DNA from: an uncultured Butyrivibrio sp.
GTDB taxonomy: Bacteria; Bacillota; Clostridia; Lachnospirales; Lachnospiraceae
Direction: 5' to 3'
Length of the DNA: 49,795 nt
NCBI GenBank assembly: GCA_947168335.1
Contig: CAMVLM010000008.1
Span: 1-49,795, forward strand
Positions 18,179-26,163 of the stretch are shown piece by piece (the stretch's first letter is position 1; each line of letters opens with the position of its first letter). Both the position numbers and the translations under genes were made by a program. The notes below the pieces were generated by a model. The model made no database searches, was not told where the DNA came from, and saw only the letters and a program-made list of their open reading frames with translations.

Positions 18179-18991
18179 TTAAGTAAATTCATAATTATGT
18201 GATTTGATATAGGAAACAACATCAAAATCGAATACTTCACTAAGGCGTTCTGCTGTCAGAGCGCCTTTTTTAGGTGCAAAAAGCACAAGGCGACCGTCTT
18301 TTAAGAAAGCGATGTCGTCTGCAATTCCGGCAGCTGTATTAAGATCATGGAAAACGCCGATAACAGTGGGTTTATAAGCCTTGTTGTCGGGCATGGTAAG
18401 GGTGGTAGTTCTCCAATTGGCTAGATATTCCATGAATTCCGCCTGGATTTTGAGGTCAAGATGGTTCATGGGTTCATCAAGCATGAGAATAGGGCATCTC
18501 TGAGCTATGCATCTTGCCAGCATGACGCGCTGAAGCTGACCACCGGAAAGGGCTGTTATCTGTTTGCCTGCAATTTGGCTAAGTCCCAGGGATTCTAAGG
18601 TTTCATCTACAATTTCTCTGTCAGAGCGGTTTTTTTCAAAAAACAGGCCCTTATGGAGATATCTTCCCTGCATTACCGTTTCATAGACACTGTAAGAAAA
18701 ATAGACACTGCTTATCTGAGACAGGAATGCCACATAGGAAGCGATTTCCTTTCTCTTCATGGCGTTTATGCTTTTGCCATTGATATGAATATCCCCGGAA
18801 AACGGCAGCATTCCTGCTATTGTTCGAAGCAGGGTGGTTTTTCCGCATCCGTTACTGCCAAGAAGGCTTACGCAATGTCCCTCTGCTATGTCAAAAGAAA
18901 TATCCTGAAGGACGGGTGTTTTGTCATAGCCTGCTGTGACATGGGATAGAGATATTATGTTGTTTGCTGAATTTAAAGGATTATTTGTCAT
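18179..18991 (-). CDS. ABC transporter ATP-binding protein (FecE/BtuD type)
   Basis: The 270-residue ATPase has Walker A (GSNGCGKTT), the signature LSGGQLQRV and Walker B (ILMLDEPMNHLD), plus the H-loop in VFHDLN. It is the usual length for ATPases of iron-siderophore, haem or cobalamin importers. It lies 30 nt downstream of the FecCD-type permease gene and is the last gene of a three-gene operon. Only 5 nt separate its stop from that of the convergent ADA-like gene, and I see no terminator there. Confidence 0.9.
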   Translation of the reverse strand: MTNNPLNSANNIISLSHVTAGYDKTPVLQDISFDIAEGHCVSLLGSNGCGKTTLLRTIAGMLPFSGDIHINGKSINAMKRKEIASYVAFLSQISSVYFSYSVYETVMQGRYLHKGLFFEKNRSDREIVDETLESLGLSQIAGKQITALSGGQLQRVMLARCIAQRCPILMLDEPMNHLDLKIQAEFMEYLANWRTTTLTMPDNKAYKPTVIGVFHDLNTAAGIADDIAFLKDGRLVLFAPKKGALTAERLSEVFDFDVVSYIKSHNYEFT

Positions 18992-19021
18992 AAGTAAGCC
19001 TTGTTGAATGTTATGTGTGTT

Positions 19022-20035
19022 CTATCGTTTCTTAAAATATACATACAGGAAAAATGGTGCGCCAATAAGTGCAGTTATTGCTCCAACCGGTATTTCCTGA
19101 GGAGCAAGAATCGTTCTTGCCAGAAGGTCTGCAATTACCATAAATGATCCGCCGATAATCATGCTCAGGGGAATTACATATTTGTGGGAGGATCCAAAAA
19201 TCCTTCTTGTTATGTGAGGTACGGTCAGATCAATAAAGCCAATAACTCCCGTGAAGCATACTGAAATACCTGTAAGGAGCGATGCAAGCACAAGGAGAGT
19301 GATCTTTGCGCGTTTTGTATCCACTCCTACGGCCATGGCTTCTTCATCGCCAAAGGTCAGAAGGTCAAGTTCTCTCGAATAGAAGGTTACAGCTATTGTT
19401 CCAAGAATGCAGAATACGGATAAAATGGCTACATGATGCCATCTTTTCCCTGAAAAAGTACCCATCTGCCACAGTATAAGTCTCTGCATATGGCTCTGAT
19501 TTAATGCGCTGAGCATTGTAAGGGCAGCATTAACAAATAAGGAAAAGACCATACCAAACAGTATTATCGTGTGATTTTTAAAGCCTGAATCCAGCTTTGA
19601 GGCAATCAGGATTACAAGAAATACTGTTGATAGACCGCAGGTGAATCCTACAACCGGCAGGAGCAAAAAACCGAGGATGGAACTGCTGAAACCACAGACG
19701 ATGACGATAGCGGCACCAAGAGATGCACCGGATGAAACGCCCAGAGTATATGAGGATGCCAGAGGATTTTGCAGAATTGACTGCATAACTGCACCACTGA
19801 CTGCCAGTGCGCCACCGACAAAGAATGCGCTCAGAGCTCTGGGAATTCTGATTTCCCATAATATGGAAACAAGCGAAGCATCGACAGATTGTGAAATACT
19901 TCCGCCGGTTAGTTTCGCTGTAATTATGGAAAATGTATCGGACAGCGAAATCATTACGCTTCCGATACATATACCCATTATGACAGCTGCCAGTCCCAAA
20001 AGACCGGCAGCAATAGATTTACTTGAATTCTTCAT
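19022..20035 (-). CDS. FecCD-family ABC importer permease
   Basis: The product of 337 residues is a polytopic permease of the BtuC/FecCD family, with conserved segments such as RIPRALSAFFVGGALAVSGA near residue 70 and VSSGASLGAA, and the C-terminal GVIGFIDLTVPHITR block. I chose the ATG at 20035; it overlaps the end of the binding-protein gene by 17 nt, suggesting translational coupling. An in-frame ATG at 20068 would add 11 residues. Substrate class is iron-siderophore, haem or corrinoid, not resolved by sequence. Confidence 0.88.
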   Translation of the reverse strand: MKNSSKSIAAGLLGLAAVIMGICIGSVMISLSDTFSIITAKLTGGSISQSVDASLVSILWEIRIPRALSAFFVGGALAVSGAVMQSILQNPLASSYTLGVSSGASLGAAIVIVCGFSSSILGFLLLPVVGFTCGLSTVFLVILIASKLDSGFKNHTIILFGMVFSLFVNAALTMLSALNQSHMQRLILWQMGTFSGKRWHHVAILSVFCILGTIAVTFYSRELDLLTFGDEEAMAVGVDTKRAKITLLVLASLLTGISVCFTGVIGFIDLTVPHITRRIFGSSHKYVIPLSMIIGGSFMVIADLLARTILAPQEIPVGAITALIGAPFFLYVYFKKR

Positions 20036-21101
20036 ATTTTTCAGGATAAATAGCCTTTGCCATCTCAATCATTGCATCTACAATGTGCTGATTCGGCTGA
20101 TTAACATCATCGCTGCTGAGCTGATAAACCTGATTGTTAACAACAGCATTAACGTTTTCCCAGCCTTTCATAGTAAGGATAACATTGATGACGTCCGGTG
20201 TATACATGTCTGCTGTAAGAATTACATCAGGATTTGCTGCAACGGCAGTCTCTTCTGAAAGAGCAGGCCACTGATCAGCCTCTGTGGCGGCAACGTTCTT
20301 TGCACCGATAAGCTCAAGCATTTCATTGATATAAGTGCCATTTCCTGCTGTATAGATAACCGGATTATCTGCTGAAGGTGTGTAAAGTTCGAAGAGGACA
20401 GACTTTTTCTCATCATCGGAGATAGTGCTTCCGATAGCTGTAATAGCGTCGATTTCCTCCTTCATATCAGCGACGATAGCACCGGCTTCATCCTCTGCAC
20501 CAACACATTTTCCGATGAAAGTGATGTCTTCCTCAATATCTGCGATAGATGCGCTGCTGGGGATATCTGCAATGCATGCACCGGATTCACGAACGGCTGA
20601 AAATACATCTGTGCCGTGGCTTGCGCTCATGCCTGATGTAAAGATGATGTCTGCGCCGAGGGCAATAAGCTGTTCCTGATCGGGTGTCATCATATCAAAC
20701 TGAGGGATATCGGCTTTGAGCTCTGAACCATAACTGCCAAATGAGTAGGTATCGCATGCAACGATTTTATCAGCAAGACCAAGGTCGATAAGTATTCTTG
20801 TTGTTGAGGGAGCCATGGAAACAATGCTGTTTACGGTTTCGGGAAGAACTATCTCGTTTCCGCTTCTGTCTAATGTAGCTTCTGTTGAGACTTCAGTTGA
20901 AGTGCTATCCTCAGCTTCAGCGGATTCTTCAGTAGAAGCAGTATCTACAGCCTCTGCAGATTCTTCGGTTGAAGCGTTATCTTCAGCTGCAACGGTCTCC
21001 TCAGATGCGGCAGACTCTGAATTTTCCTTGGAACCACATCCTGCAACAGATGAAAAAGCCAGAACGCAGCTCATGATAATAACTAGTAACTTTTTTTTCA
21101 T
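20019..21101 (-). CDS. Iron-siderophore/cobalamin-type substrate-binding lipoprotein
   Basis: The 360-residue precursor begins with a lipoprotein signal (MKKKLLVII... ending SSVAGC), followed by an acidic linker containing repeated TEESAEA-type units, then a class III helical-backbone binding protein (PF01497-like), recognisable by NEIVLPETVNSIVSMAPS and DVILTADMY. It captures the ligand at the cell surface and hands it to the FecCD permease. The start at 21101 was chosen because GGAGAAAG lies directly upstream; the longer frame to 21143 has no site. I looked upstream for a cobalamin riboswitch and saw none. Confidence 0.88.
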   Translation of the reverse strand: MKKKLLVIIMSCVLAFSSVAGCGSKENSESAASEETVAAEDNASTEESAEAVDTASTEESAEAEDSTSTEVSTEATLDRSGNEIVLPETVNSIVSMAPSTTRILIDLGLADKIVACDTYSFGSYGSELKADIPQFDMMTPDQEQLIALGADIIFTSGMSASHGTDVFSAVRESGACIADIPSSASIADIEEDITFIGKCVGAEDEAGAIVADMKEEIDAITAIGSTISDDEKKSVLFELYTPSADNPVIYTAGNGTYINEMLELIGAKNVAATEADQWPALSEETAVAANPDVILTADMYTPDVINVILTMKGWENVNAVVNNQVYQLSSDDVNQPNQHIVDAMIEMAKAIYPEKYEEFK

Positions 21102-21209
21102 AACTTTCTCCTTTTTTAGTAGGCAAAATATACTTTTATGCACCTACATACGCAGAAAAATGTACCACATGGGAAAAAGACCGTCAAACATAGGGTATTA
21201 GAAGGAACT

Positions 21210-21255
21210 AATATAAGATGTATATACAACATGATGTCATGATGTATATGTATCA
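21210..21255. repeat. Short nested direct repeats upstream of the importer operon
   Basis: CATGATGT is repeated in tandem, flanked by two copies of GATGTATAT. They lie in the 225-bp gap between the divergent binding-protein and esterase genes and could be an operator. I do not recognise the regulator. I see nothing else definite in this gap. Confidence 0.4.
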
Positions 21256-21326
21256 AAAAATAATACTTTAACTATCCGCTCAATAATATTAAAATCTTTT
21301 GTAGAATTCCCTGTGGAGGTTGAATA

Positions 21327-22475
21327 ATGCTAAAAGAATACAGACCATCAGAAATAAAGAATATCAAAGTACATGGAAGAACTAATGGAAAAATGGATCC
21401 TGTAACGCTGTTCTGGACGGCTTCAGGAATAGAACTAAACATAAAGGCAAGTGAGCTCAGAATCAGATACAAGGCTGATTATACCGGCCTTGAGCCCTGG
21501 ATAGATGTCATTGTAAACGGAGTCCGTTACCAGAAAAGACCGCTTGAGAAGGGTGTACATGAGATAAGTATCTGGAAGAGTTCAGAGGGTGCAGCTGGTG
21601 TTGAGCCACCGGTAAGAAACATAAGGATTATCAGGGATACCCCTGCTATGCCTGCAGATCCTTCAACTTTATTGCAGATAGAGGCTGTTTTCTGCGACGG
21701 CACCTTTGAGGAGATTGCAAATCCCGCACTTCGTATGGAATTTATCGGAGACAGTATTACATCCGGTGAGGGCTGCATAGGACCTTTGGAGGAGCAGGAC
21801 TGGAACAGCTCCTGTTTTGATATAGTTGATAATTACTGCTATATGACAGCGAGAGAGCTTAATGCTGATTACAATGTATACAGTCAGAGTGGATGGGGAT
21901 TTGGACGTTCCTGGTATGGTAATCCCAAGGAAAACATGCCTGAGTACTATGAGAAGGTGTGCGGCATAGTTCCCGGAGAGCAGCTTAAGGAGTCAGGTGC
22001 AGGCGAGGACTGGGATTTTGGCAGATTTCGTCCTGACATCGTGGTGGTAAATCTTGGTACCAACGATATTGGTTCTTATACAGAAATGAGCCATGAAAAT
22101 GCACGACAAATGAATTTCAATAATACAAATACTCTTGATTCAGACGGCCACGTTCCTGAGGAAGATGTTATTTCGATGAAAAAAGAAGTGATTTCCTTTA
22201 TTGAAAAAATTAGAGGAAAGAATCCGGATGCCAAGATTATCTGGGCATACGGTATGCTTGGCCAGGACGCGGATTATATTGACGGACAGATGAAGGAGCT
22301 TCTTAAGAGTGCGGTTGATGAATATGTAAAGAATACAGGCGATAAAGAAGCATATTATCTGCAGCTTCCTGTTACCGAGGCTGACGGATTCGGATCAAGA
22401 AGCCATCCGGGCCATAAATCCCATCAAAATGCGTCTGAATGCCTGGTAAAGATGATCAGGGGGTTAGGATATTGA
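21327..22475 (+). CDS. SGNH-type acetylesterase resembling CE2
   Basis: The 382-residue protein has an N-terminal beta-rich module (KVHGRTNGKMDPVTLFWT at about residues 11-28) and a C-terminal SGNH hydrolase domain, the CE2 layout. Visible motifs are IGDSIT (Ser143 nucleophile), a Gly block in QSGWGFG, LGTND, and a C-terminal His in the SRSHPGHKSH region. CE2 enzymes remove acetyl groups from xylan or manno-/gluco-oligosaccharides. There is no signal peptide, so it should act in the cytoplasm on imported oligosaccharides. GGAGG lies 8 nt before the ATG. It overlaps the next gene by 4 nt. Confidence 0.8.
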   Translation: MLKEYRPSEIKNIKVHGRTNGKMDPVTLFWTASGIELNIKASELRIRYKADYTGLEPWIDVIVNGVRYQKRPLEKGVHEISIWKSSEGAAGVEPPVRNIRIIRDTPAMPADPSTLLQIEAVFCDGTFEEIANPALRMEFIGDSITSGEGCIGPLEEQDWNSSCFDIVDNYCYMTARELNADYNVYSQSGWGFGRSWYGNPKENMPEYYEKVCGIVPGEQLKESGAGEDWDFGRFRPDIVVVNLGTNDIGSYTEMSHENARQMNFNNTNTLDSDGHVPEEDVISMKKEVISFIEKIRGKNPDAKIIWAYGMLGQDADYIDGQMKELLKSAVDEYVKNTGDKEAYYLQLPVTEADGFGSRSHPGHKSHQNASECLVKMIRGLGY

Positions 22476-23083
22476 AAAAGAAGATAATTTGCCTGACAGC
22501 GGTAATATTTGCATCAATGAACCTTGTTGCCTGCAGTGAATTGTCAGAGCTTAAGGATACTTATTCAAGGCTTGGACACAGGTTATCCAGCGAGGCCAAA
22601 TCTGTTGATGCGGAAACCGTTGATGAACTGATTGATGAGGCTAAAGCTAAAAAGGAAGAAGCCGAAGGAATTCTTTCCTCCACAGAAGATATAGGCCTTA
22701 CTGATGTTGACGGGAAAGGTGTGAATTACACTTTTACCTATAACGGAGAGACCTTTGAAGCAAAATACACAACGGATAACTGGAAGATAATAGATTCATA
22801 TAAAATAAGCAATATTGCTGATACCGTAATAATCTGCCAGGCTCTTATAGATGAGCATCCCATTCACGGACGCGATATGGAGTCCTACAGAACAGCTGAC
22901 GATATGGCTTACGAGTGGCTTCAGCACAATATTGCTTACGAGATTTTACCTGATGACAATGATCTTAAGGCTCATTCAAAGGATGTAGATCTTGATCCTG
23001 CTGATCAGGGAAAAGATTTTGATGAAATCTATGAGGACAGAACCGGTAAGAAGTTCAGCCTGGATGATTTCAAATTTAACTGA
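22472..23083 (+). CDS. Putative lipoprotein, unknown function
   Basis: The start is a TTG at 22472 that overlaps the stop of the esterase gene (TTGA), preceded by AGGGGG at 22458-22463. This start gives a clean lipoprotein signal peptide (KKKIICLTAVIFA... ending NLVAC), which supports it over the longer frame from 22439. The mature part of about 180 residues is acidic, with a helical N-terminal half and a beta-like stretch (GVNYTFTYNGETFEA). I do not recognise a family. Its stop overlaps the convergent downstream gene by 8 nt. Confidence 0.65.
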   Translation: MKKKIICLTAVIFASMNLVACSELSELKDTYSRLGHRLSSEAKSVDAETVDELIDEAKAKKEEAEGILSSTEDIGLTDVDGKGVNYTFTYNGETFEAKYTTDNWKIIDSYKISNIADTVIICQALIDEHPIHGRDMESYRTADDMAYEWLQHNIAYEILPDDNDLKAHSKDVDLDPADQGKDFDEIYEDRTGKKFSLDDFKFN

Positions 23084-23495
23084 TTTTTCCGTTCATAATA
23101 AGAAGAACGTCATAGAATGCCTTTAGTGAACGGTCTTCCGTGTCTTCGCCTGTAATCTTTGCAAGCAGCATGGAAACCGGACTGAAGGCATTTAAATGTG
23201 TTCTGTCAGAGATAATCGGCAATCCGGCTTCATTGATCTGCCATTTATAGCCAAGCTCTGTCAGTTTATCTTTAAGCATAATTTCCCCTGCAAAGGTTCC
23301 CAGAGGAAGAGCGATATTTAGAGCAACATCAGTATTTACAAGGCCTTTGTCCTTGAGCTGACTGACCTGTACTGCAATTGCATCAATGCTTTCAAGAGAA
23401 TCGATATTGTAATGAACATCTATATTAGCCATCTGTTTACACATAGACATGGCTTTATCACATAATTCTTCAATGTTAAAATCTTCAATTTTCAT
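23076..23495 (-). CDS. Small conserved-looking protein, unknown function
   Basis: The 139-residue product is soluble, with no signal peptide or transmembrane segment and no motif I can assign. A moderate AAAGGA lies about 14 nt upstream of the ATG. Base use matches its neighbours and no better frame competes on the other strand, so it is probably real. It is convergent with the lipoprotein gene (8-nt overlap of stops) and divergent from the carboxypeptidase gene. Confidence 0.6.
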   Translation of the reverse strand: MKIEDFNIEELCDKAMSMCKQMANIDVHYNIDSLESIDAIAVQVSQLKDKGLVNTDVALNIALPLGTFAGEIMLKDKLTELGYKWQINEAGLPIISDRTHLNAFSPVSMLLAKITGEDTEDRSLKAFYDVLLIMNGKIS

Positions 23496-23564
23496 ATAAT
23501 AAACGATCCTTTTATGAATTTTGTGTAATACCTATAAGCAAAATCAATTATAGCAGATGAAGTA

Positions 23565-23592
23565 TTGCAATTGACTATAATTATTATAAAAT
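23565..23592 (+). promoter_or_regulatory. Possible promoter for the M32 carboxypeptidase gene
   Basis: TTGCAA (23565-23570), a 16-bp spacer and TAAAAT (23587-23592) lie about 40 nt before the start codon in an AT-rich gap. Confidence 0.35.
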
Positions 23593-23629
23593 GTTTAGGT
23601 ACAAATTATAAACGAAAGAGGAACAGTGC

Positions 23630-25141
23630 ATGAATTCAGATATAATTAAGAATCTTGAGTATGTAAAGAAGGTTGAGAAGGAGATAATGACTTATTCTCA
23701 TGCGGCAGCAATTCTTTCATACGATCAGGAAACAATATGTCCTCCCAAAGGAATGGAGGAACAGGGAGAAGTTAAGGCTTTTCTCGAGAATCAGGCGTTT
23801 AAGCTGACTAAAGATGAGAAGTTCATTGAGGCGTCAGAATACCTTTATGAGCACAGGGATGAGCTTGATGAGTGGGACAGAACACTTGCAGACCAGCTTC
23901 ATCGCGGCTATATGAAGGAGAAGAATATCACACCTGAAAAAATGATGGAGTTTTCACTTGTCTACAATAAGGCATTTGTAGACTGGTCAGAAGCCAGAGC
24001 AGAGAGCGATTTTTCAAAGTTCAGGGATTCTCTTGCCAGGGTGATTGAAATAAACAAAGAAATCATCAAAATAAGAGATATCAAGAATGGCGGATCCGTA
24101 TACGATCAGCTTCTTGATGATTATGAGAGAGCAATCACTTCTGAGAAGCTGGATGAATGCTTTGGAAAATGCAAGGAGAGATTATTACCTCTTCTTAAAA
24201 AGATAATGAACAGCAAGAAGACTATTCGCCGTGACTTTATGAGTATTGAGGTTACTGATGAACAGCAGGCAAAGATGGCAAAATGGCTTCTTCAGACTAT
24301 TGATTTTGATCTTGAGAGAGGTGCATTCACAACATCAGAGCATCCTTTTACTGACGGCCTGGGCAAGGATGATATAAGAGTGACAACACATTATTATCCC
24401 AACTATTTTGCCGGAAGTATTTACTCTATAGTACATGAGGGAGGTCATGCTCTGTTTGAGAGTCTTCAGCCAAAAGAAAACTATGAACACTTCATCAATG
24501 GCGGTAAGACAATGGGAATGCATGAGTCTGTTTCCAGAATGTATGAGAACAGAATCGGCAGATCCAAGGAGTTTGTTCACCTTATATATCCCAAGGTTTG
24601 TGAGGTATTTCCACAGGTTATGGAAGGCGTTACCGAGAACGAGCTGTATGAAGCTCTTAATATCGTAGAACCTTCACTTATCAGAACTGAGGCAGATGAG
24701 CTTACTTATACTTTCCATATCATCATCAGATATGAGATTGAGAAGGATCTGATCGAAGGAAAGCTCACTGTAGATGAGGTTCCGAAGGTATGGAATCAGA
24801 AGTATAAAGAATACCTTGGAATTGAGCCTGAGACCGACAGAGACGGCGTTTTACAGGATGTACACTGGACCTTCGGATTTGGATATTTCCCGGCTTATGC
24901 AATAGGAAACATGTACAATGCGATGTACTATAACCGCATGAAGAATGAGATAGATATTAACGATCTTGTGGCTAAGGGGGATTTTGCTGCAATCAACAAC
25001 TGGATGAAGGAAAATGTGTTTAAAAAGGCTGACAGACTTACTCCGTCAGAATGGATAAAGGATATAACAGGAAAAGAGCTGGATGCAGATGAATTCCTTG
25101 ATTATCTTGAAGAGAAATACACTGAACTTTACGAGCTTTAA
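23630..25141 (+). CDS. M32 (Taq-type) metallocarboxypeptidase
   Basis: The cytoplasmic enzyme of 503 residues is the usual M32 length and has the family zinc site HEGGH (269-273), followed by the MHESVSRMYEN block carrying the downstream Glu ligand, and the C-terminal TFGFGYFPAYAIGN segment. It removes C-terminal residues from peptides with broad specificity. GAAAGAGGAA lies upstream of the ATG. A transporter gene of the AEC family follows after 14 nt, and both end at a strong terminator. Confidence 0.92.
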   Translation: MNSDIIKNLEYVKKVEKEIMTYSHAAAILSYDQETICPPKGMEEQGEVKAFLENQAFKLTKDEKFIEASEYLYEHRDELDEWDRTLADQLHRGYMKEKNITPEKMMEFSLVYNKAFVDWSEARAESDFSKFRDSLARVIEINKEIIKIRDIKNGGSVYDQLLDDYERAITSEKLDECFGKCKERLLPLLKKIMNSKKTIRRDFMSIEVTDEQQAKMAKWLLQTIDFDLERGAFTTSEHPFTDGLGKDDIRVTTHYYPNYFAGSIYSIVHEGGHALFESLQPKENYEHFINGGKTMGMHESVSRMYENRIGRSKEFVHLIYPKVCEVFPQVMEGVTENELYEALNIVEPSLIRTEADELTYTFHIIIRYEIEKDLIEGKLTVDEVPKVWNQKYKEYLGIEPETDRDGVLQDVHWTFGFGYFPAYAIGNMYNAMYYNRMKNEIDINDLVAKGDFAAINNWMKENVFKKADRLTPSEWIKDITGKELDADEFLDYLEEKYTELYEL

Positions 25142-25155
25142 TTAACGGAGTTATC

Positions 25156-26109
25156 ATGGATTTTTTGCCAATATTTATGAAGATGGTGGAGCTGTTTATA
25201 GTTATTATCATTGGTTATGCAGCCACTGTGGCAGGTGTTATCAACAGGCAGATCAAATCGGCACTGAGTAAGATTATTTTATATATCTCAATGCCCTGTA
25301 CGATAATCGCTTCTGTTGCAACCACAGAGACATTTCCAAGCGGAGAGCAGCTTGCCAGACTTCTTATTGTAGCTTTTACGAGCTATGGCGTGATGTTTAT
25401 TCTCGGGAAAATAACCGGAATTATACTTGGTCTCAAGGGGCCACAAAGAGGAGCTGCCGAGTTTGGGATAATGTTTTCCAATGTGGGATTCATCGGGTTC
25501 CCTGTAACGGAAGCAATCTTTGGAACATCAGCACTTTTGTACACGTCCATTTTTAATCTGCCGTTTAATCTTCTGTGTTATTCACTGGGAGTATCGATGC
25601 TCAGGGCTGATATAGAGGATGAAAATGATGGCGCGAAGGTAAGCCCTTTAAAGAGATTTGCGGCATTATTCATATCACCTACATTGATTTCCAGCATTAT
25701 TGCACTTATTATTGCGCTGTTTAAAATGGATGTGCCTGATATTATCACAAATACTACAGTAAGAGTGGGCGGCATAACAACGCCGGGAGCGCTGCTTATT
25801 ATAGGAGCTGCACTTGCAGAAATGCCGGTAAAAGATATGTTTACAAACGTAAAAACGTATTTGTTTACCGTGTTTTCCGTAATAGTTACACCGCTTCTGA
25901 TTTATCTGATATACAGGCCGTTTACTGCTGCAGATCCGCTTCTTCTGGGAGTTGCAGTGATAGTATTTGCAATGCCGGTAGCTACAGCGGGAACAATGCT
26001 GTGTGTACAGTATGGTGGGGATGAAAAGTTTATGGCTCAGACCACATTCCTTACCACACTGGTTTCTGTGGTAACTATTCCGTTATTGGCAGTATTTTTA
26101 TCAATTTAA
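25156..26109 (+). CDS. AEC-family (auxin efflux carrier-like) transporter
   Basis: The 317-residue protein has two sets of about five hydrophobic helices and the AEC pattern FSNVGFIGFPV in the first half and AMPVATAGTMLCVQYGG in the second. Bacterial members move small carboxylates such as malate or malonate. It follows the carboxypeptidase gene by 14 nt with GGAG before the ATG, so the two form an operon; the substrate is not evident. Confidence 0.85.
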   Translation: MDFLPIFMKMVELFIVIIIGYAATVAGVINRQIKSALSKIILYISMPCTIIASVATTETFPSGEQLARLLIVAFTSYGVMFILGKITGIILGLKGPQRGAAEFGIMFSNVGFIGFPVTEAIFGTSALLYTSIFNLPFNLLCYSLGVSMLRADIEDENDGAKVSPLKRFAALFISPTLISSIIALIIALFKMDVPDIITNTTVRVGGITTPGALLIIGAALAEMPVKDMFTNVKTYLFTVFSVIVTPLLIYLIYRPFTAADPLLLGVAVIVFAMPVATAGTMLCVQYGGDEKFMAQTTFLTTLVSVVTIPLLAVFLSI

Positions 26110-26112
26110 AAT

Positions 26113-26146
26113 AAAGGCGTCTTGCGAAATCGCAAGACGCCTTTTC
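26113..26146. terminator. Rho-independent terminator between convergent genes
   Basis: A perfect stem of about 14 bp (26113-26127 with 26130-26144) with a short A-rich loop is followed by TTTT. A-rich bases on the other side let it also serve the minus-strand esterase-GH43 gene. Confidence 0.88.
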
Positions 26147-26163
26147 CTATCTTCTGATGTTGT

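Noticed and set aside
19641-20258. A 205-codon plus-strand frame opposite the FecCD permease
   Set aside because: It is an antisense shadow of two well-supported genes and lacks a ribosome binding site and recognisable motifs.
21102-21326. Cobalamin riboswitch upstream of the corrinoid/siderophore-type importer
   Set aside because: I looked for the conserved B12-box pattern on the minus strand and did not find it; only short AT-rich repeats are present.
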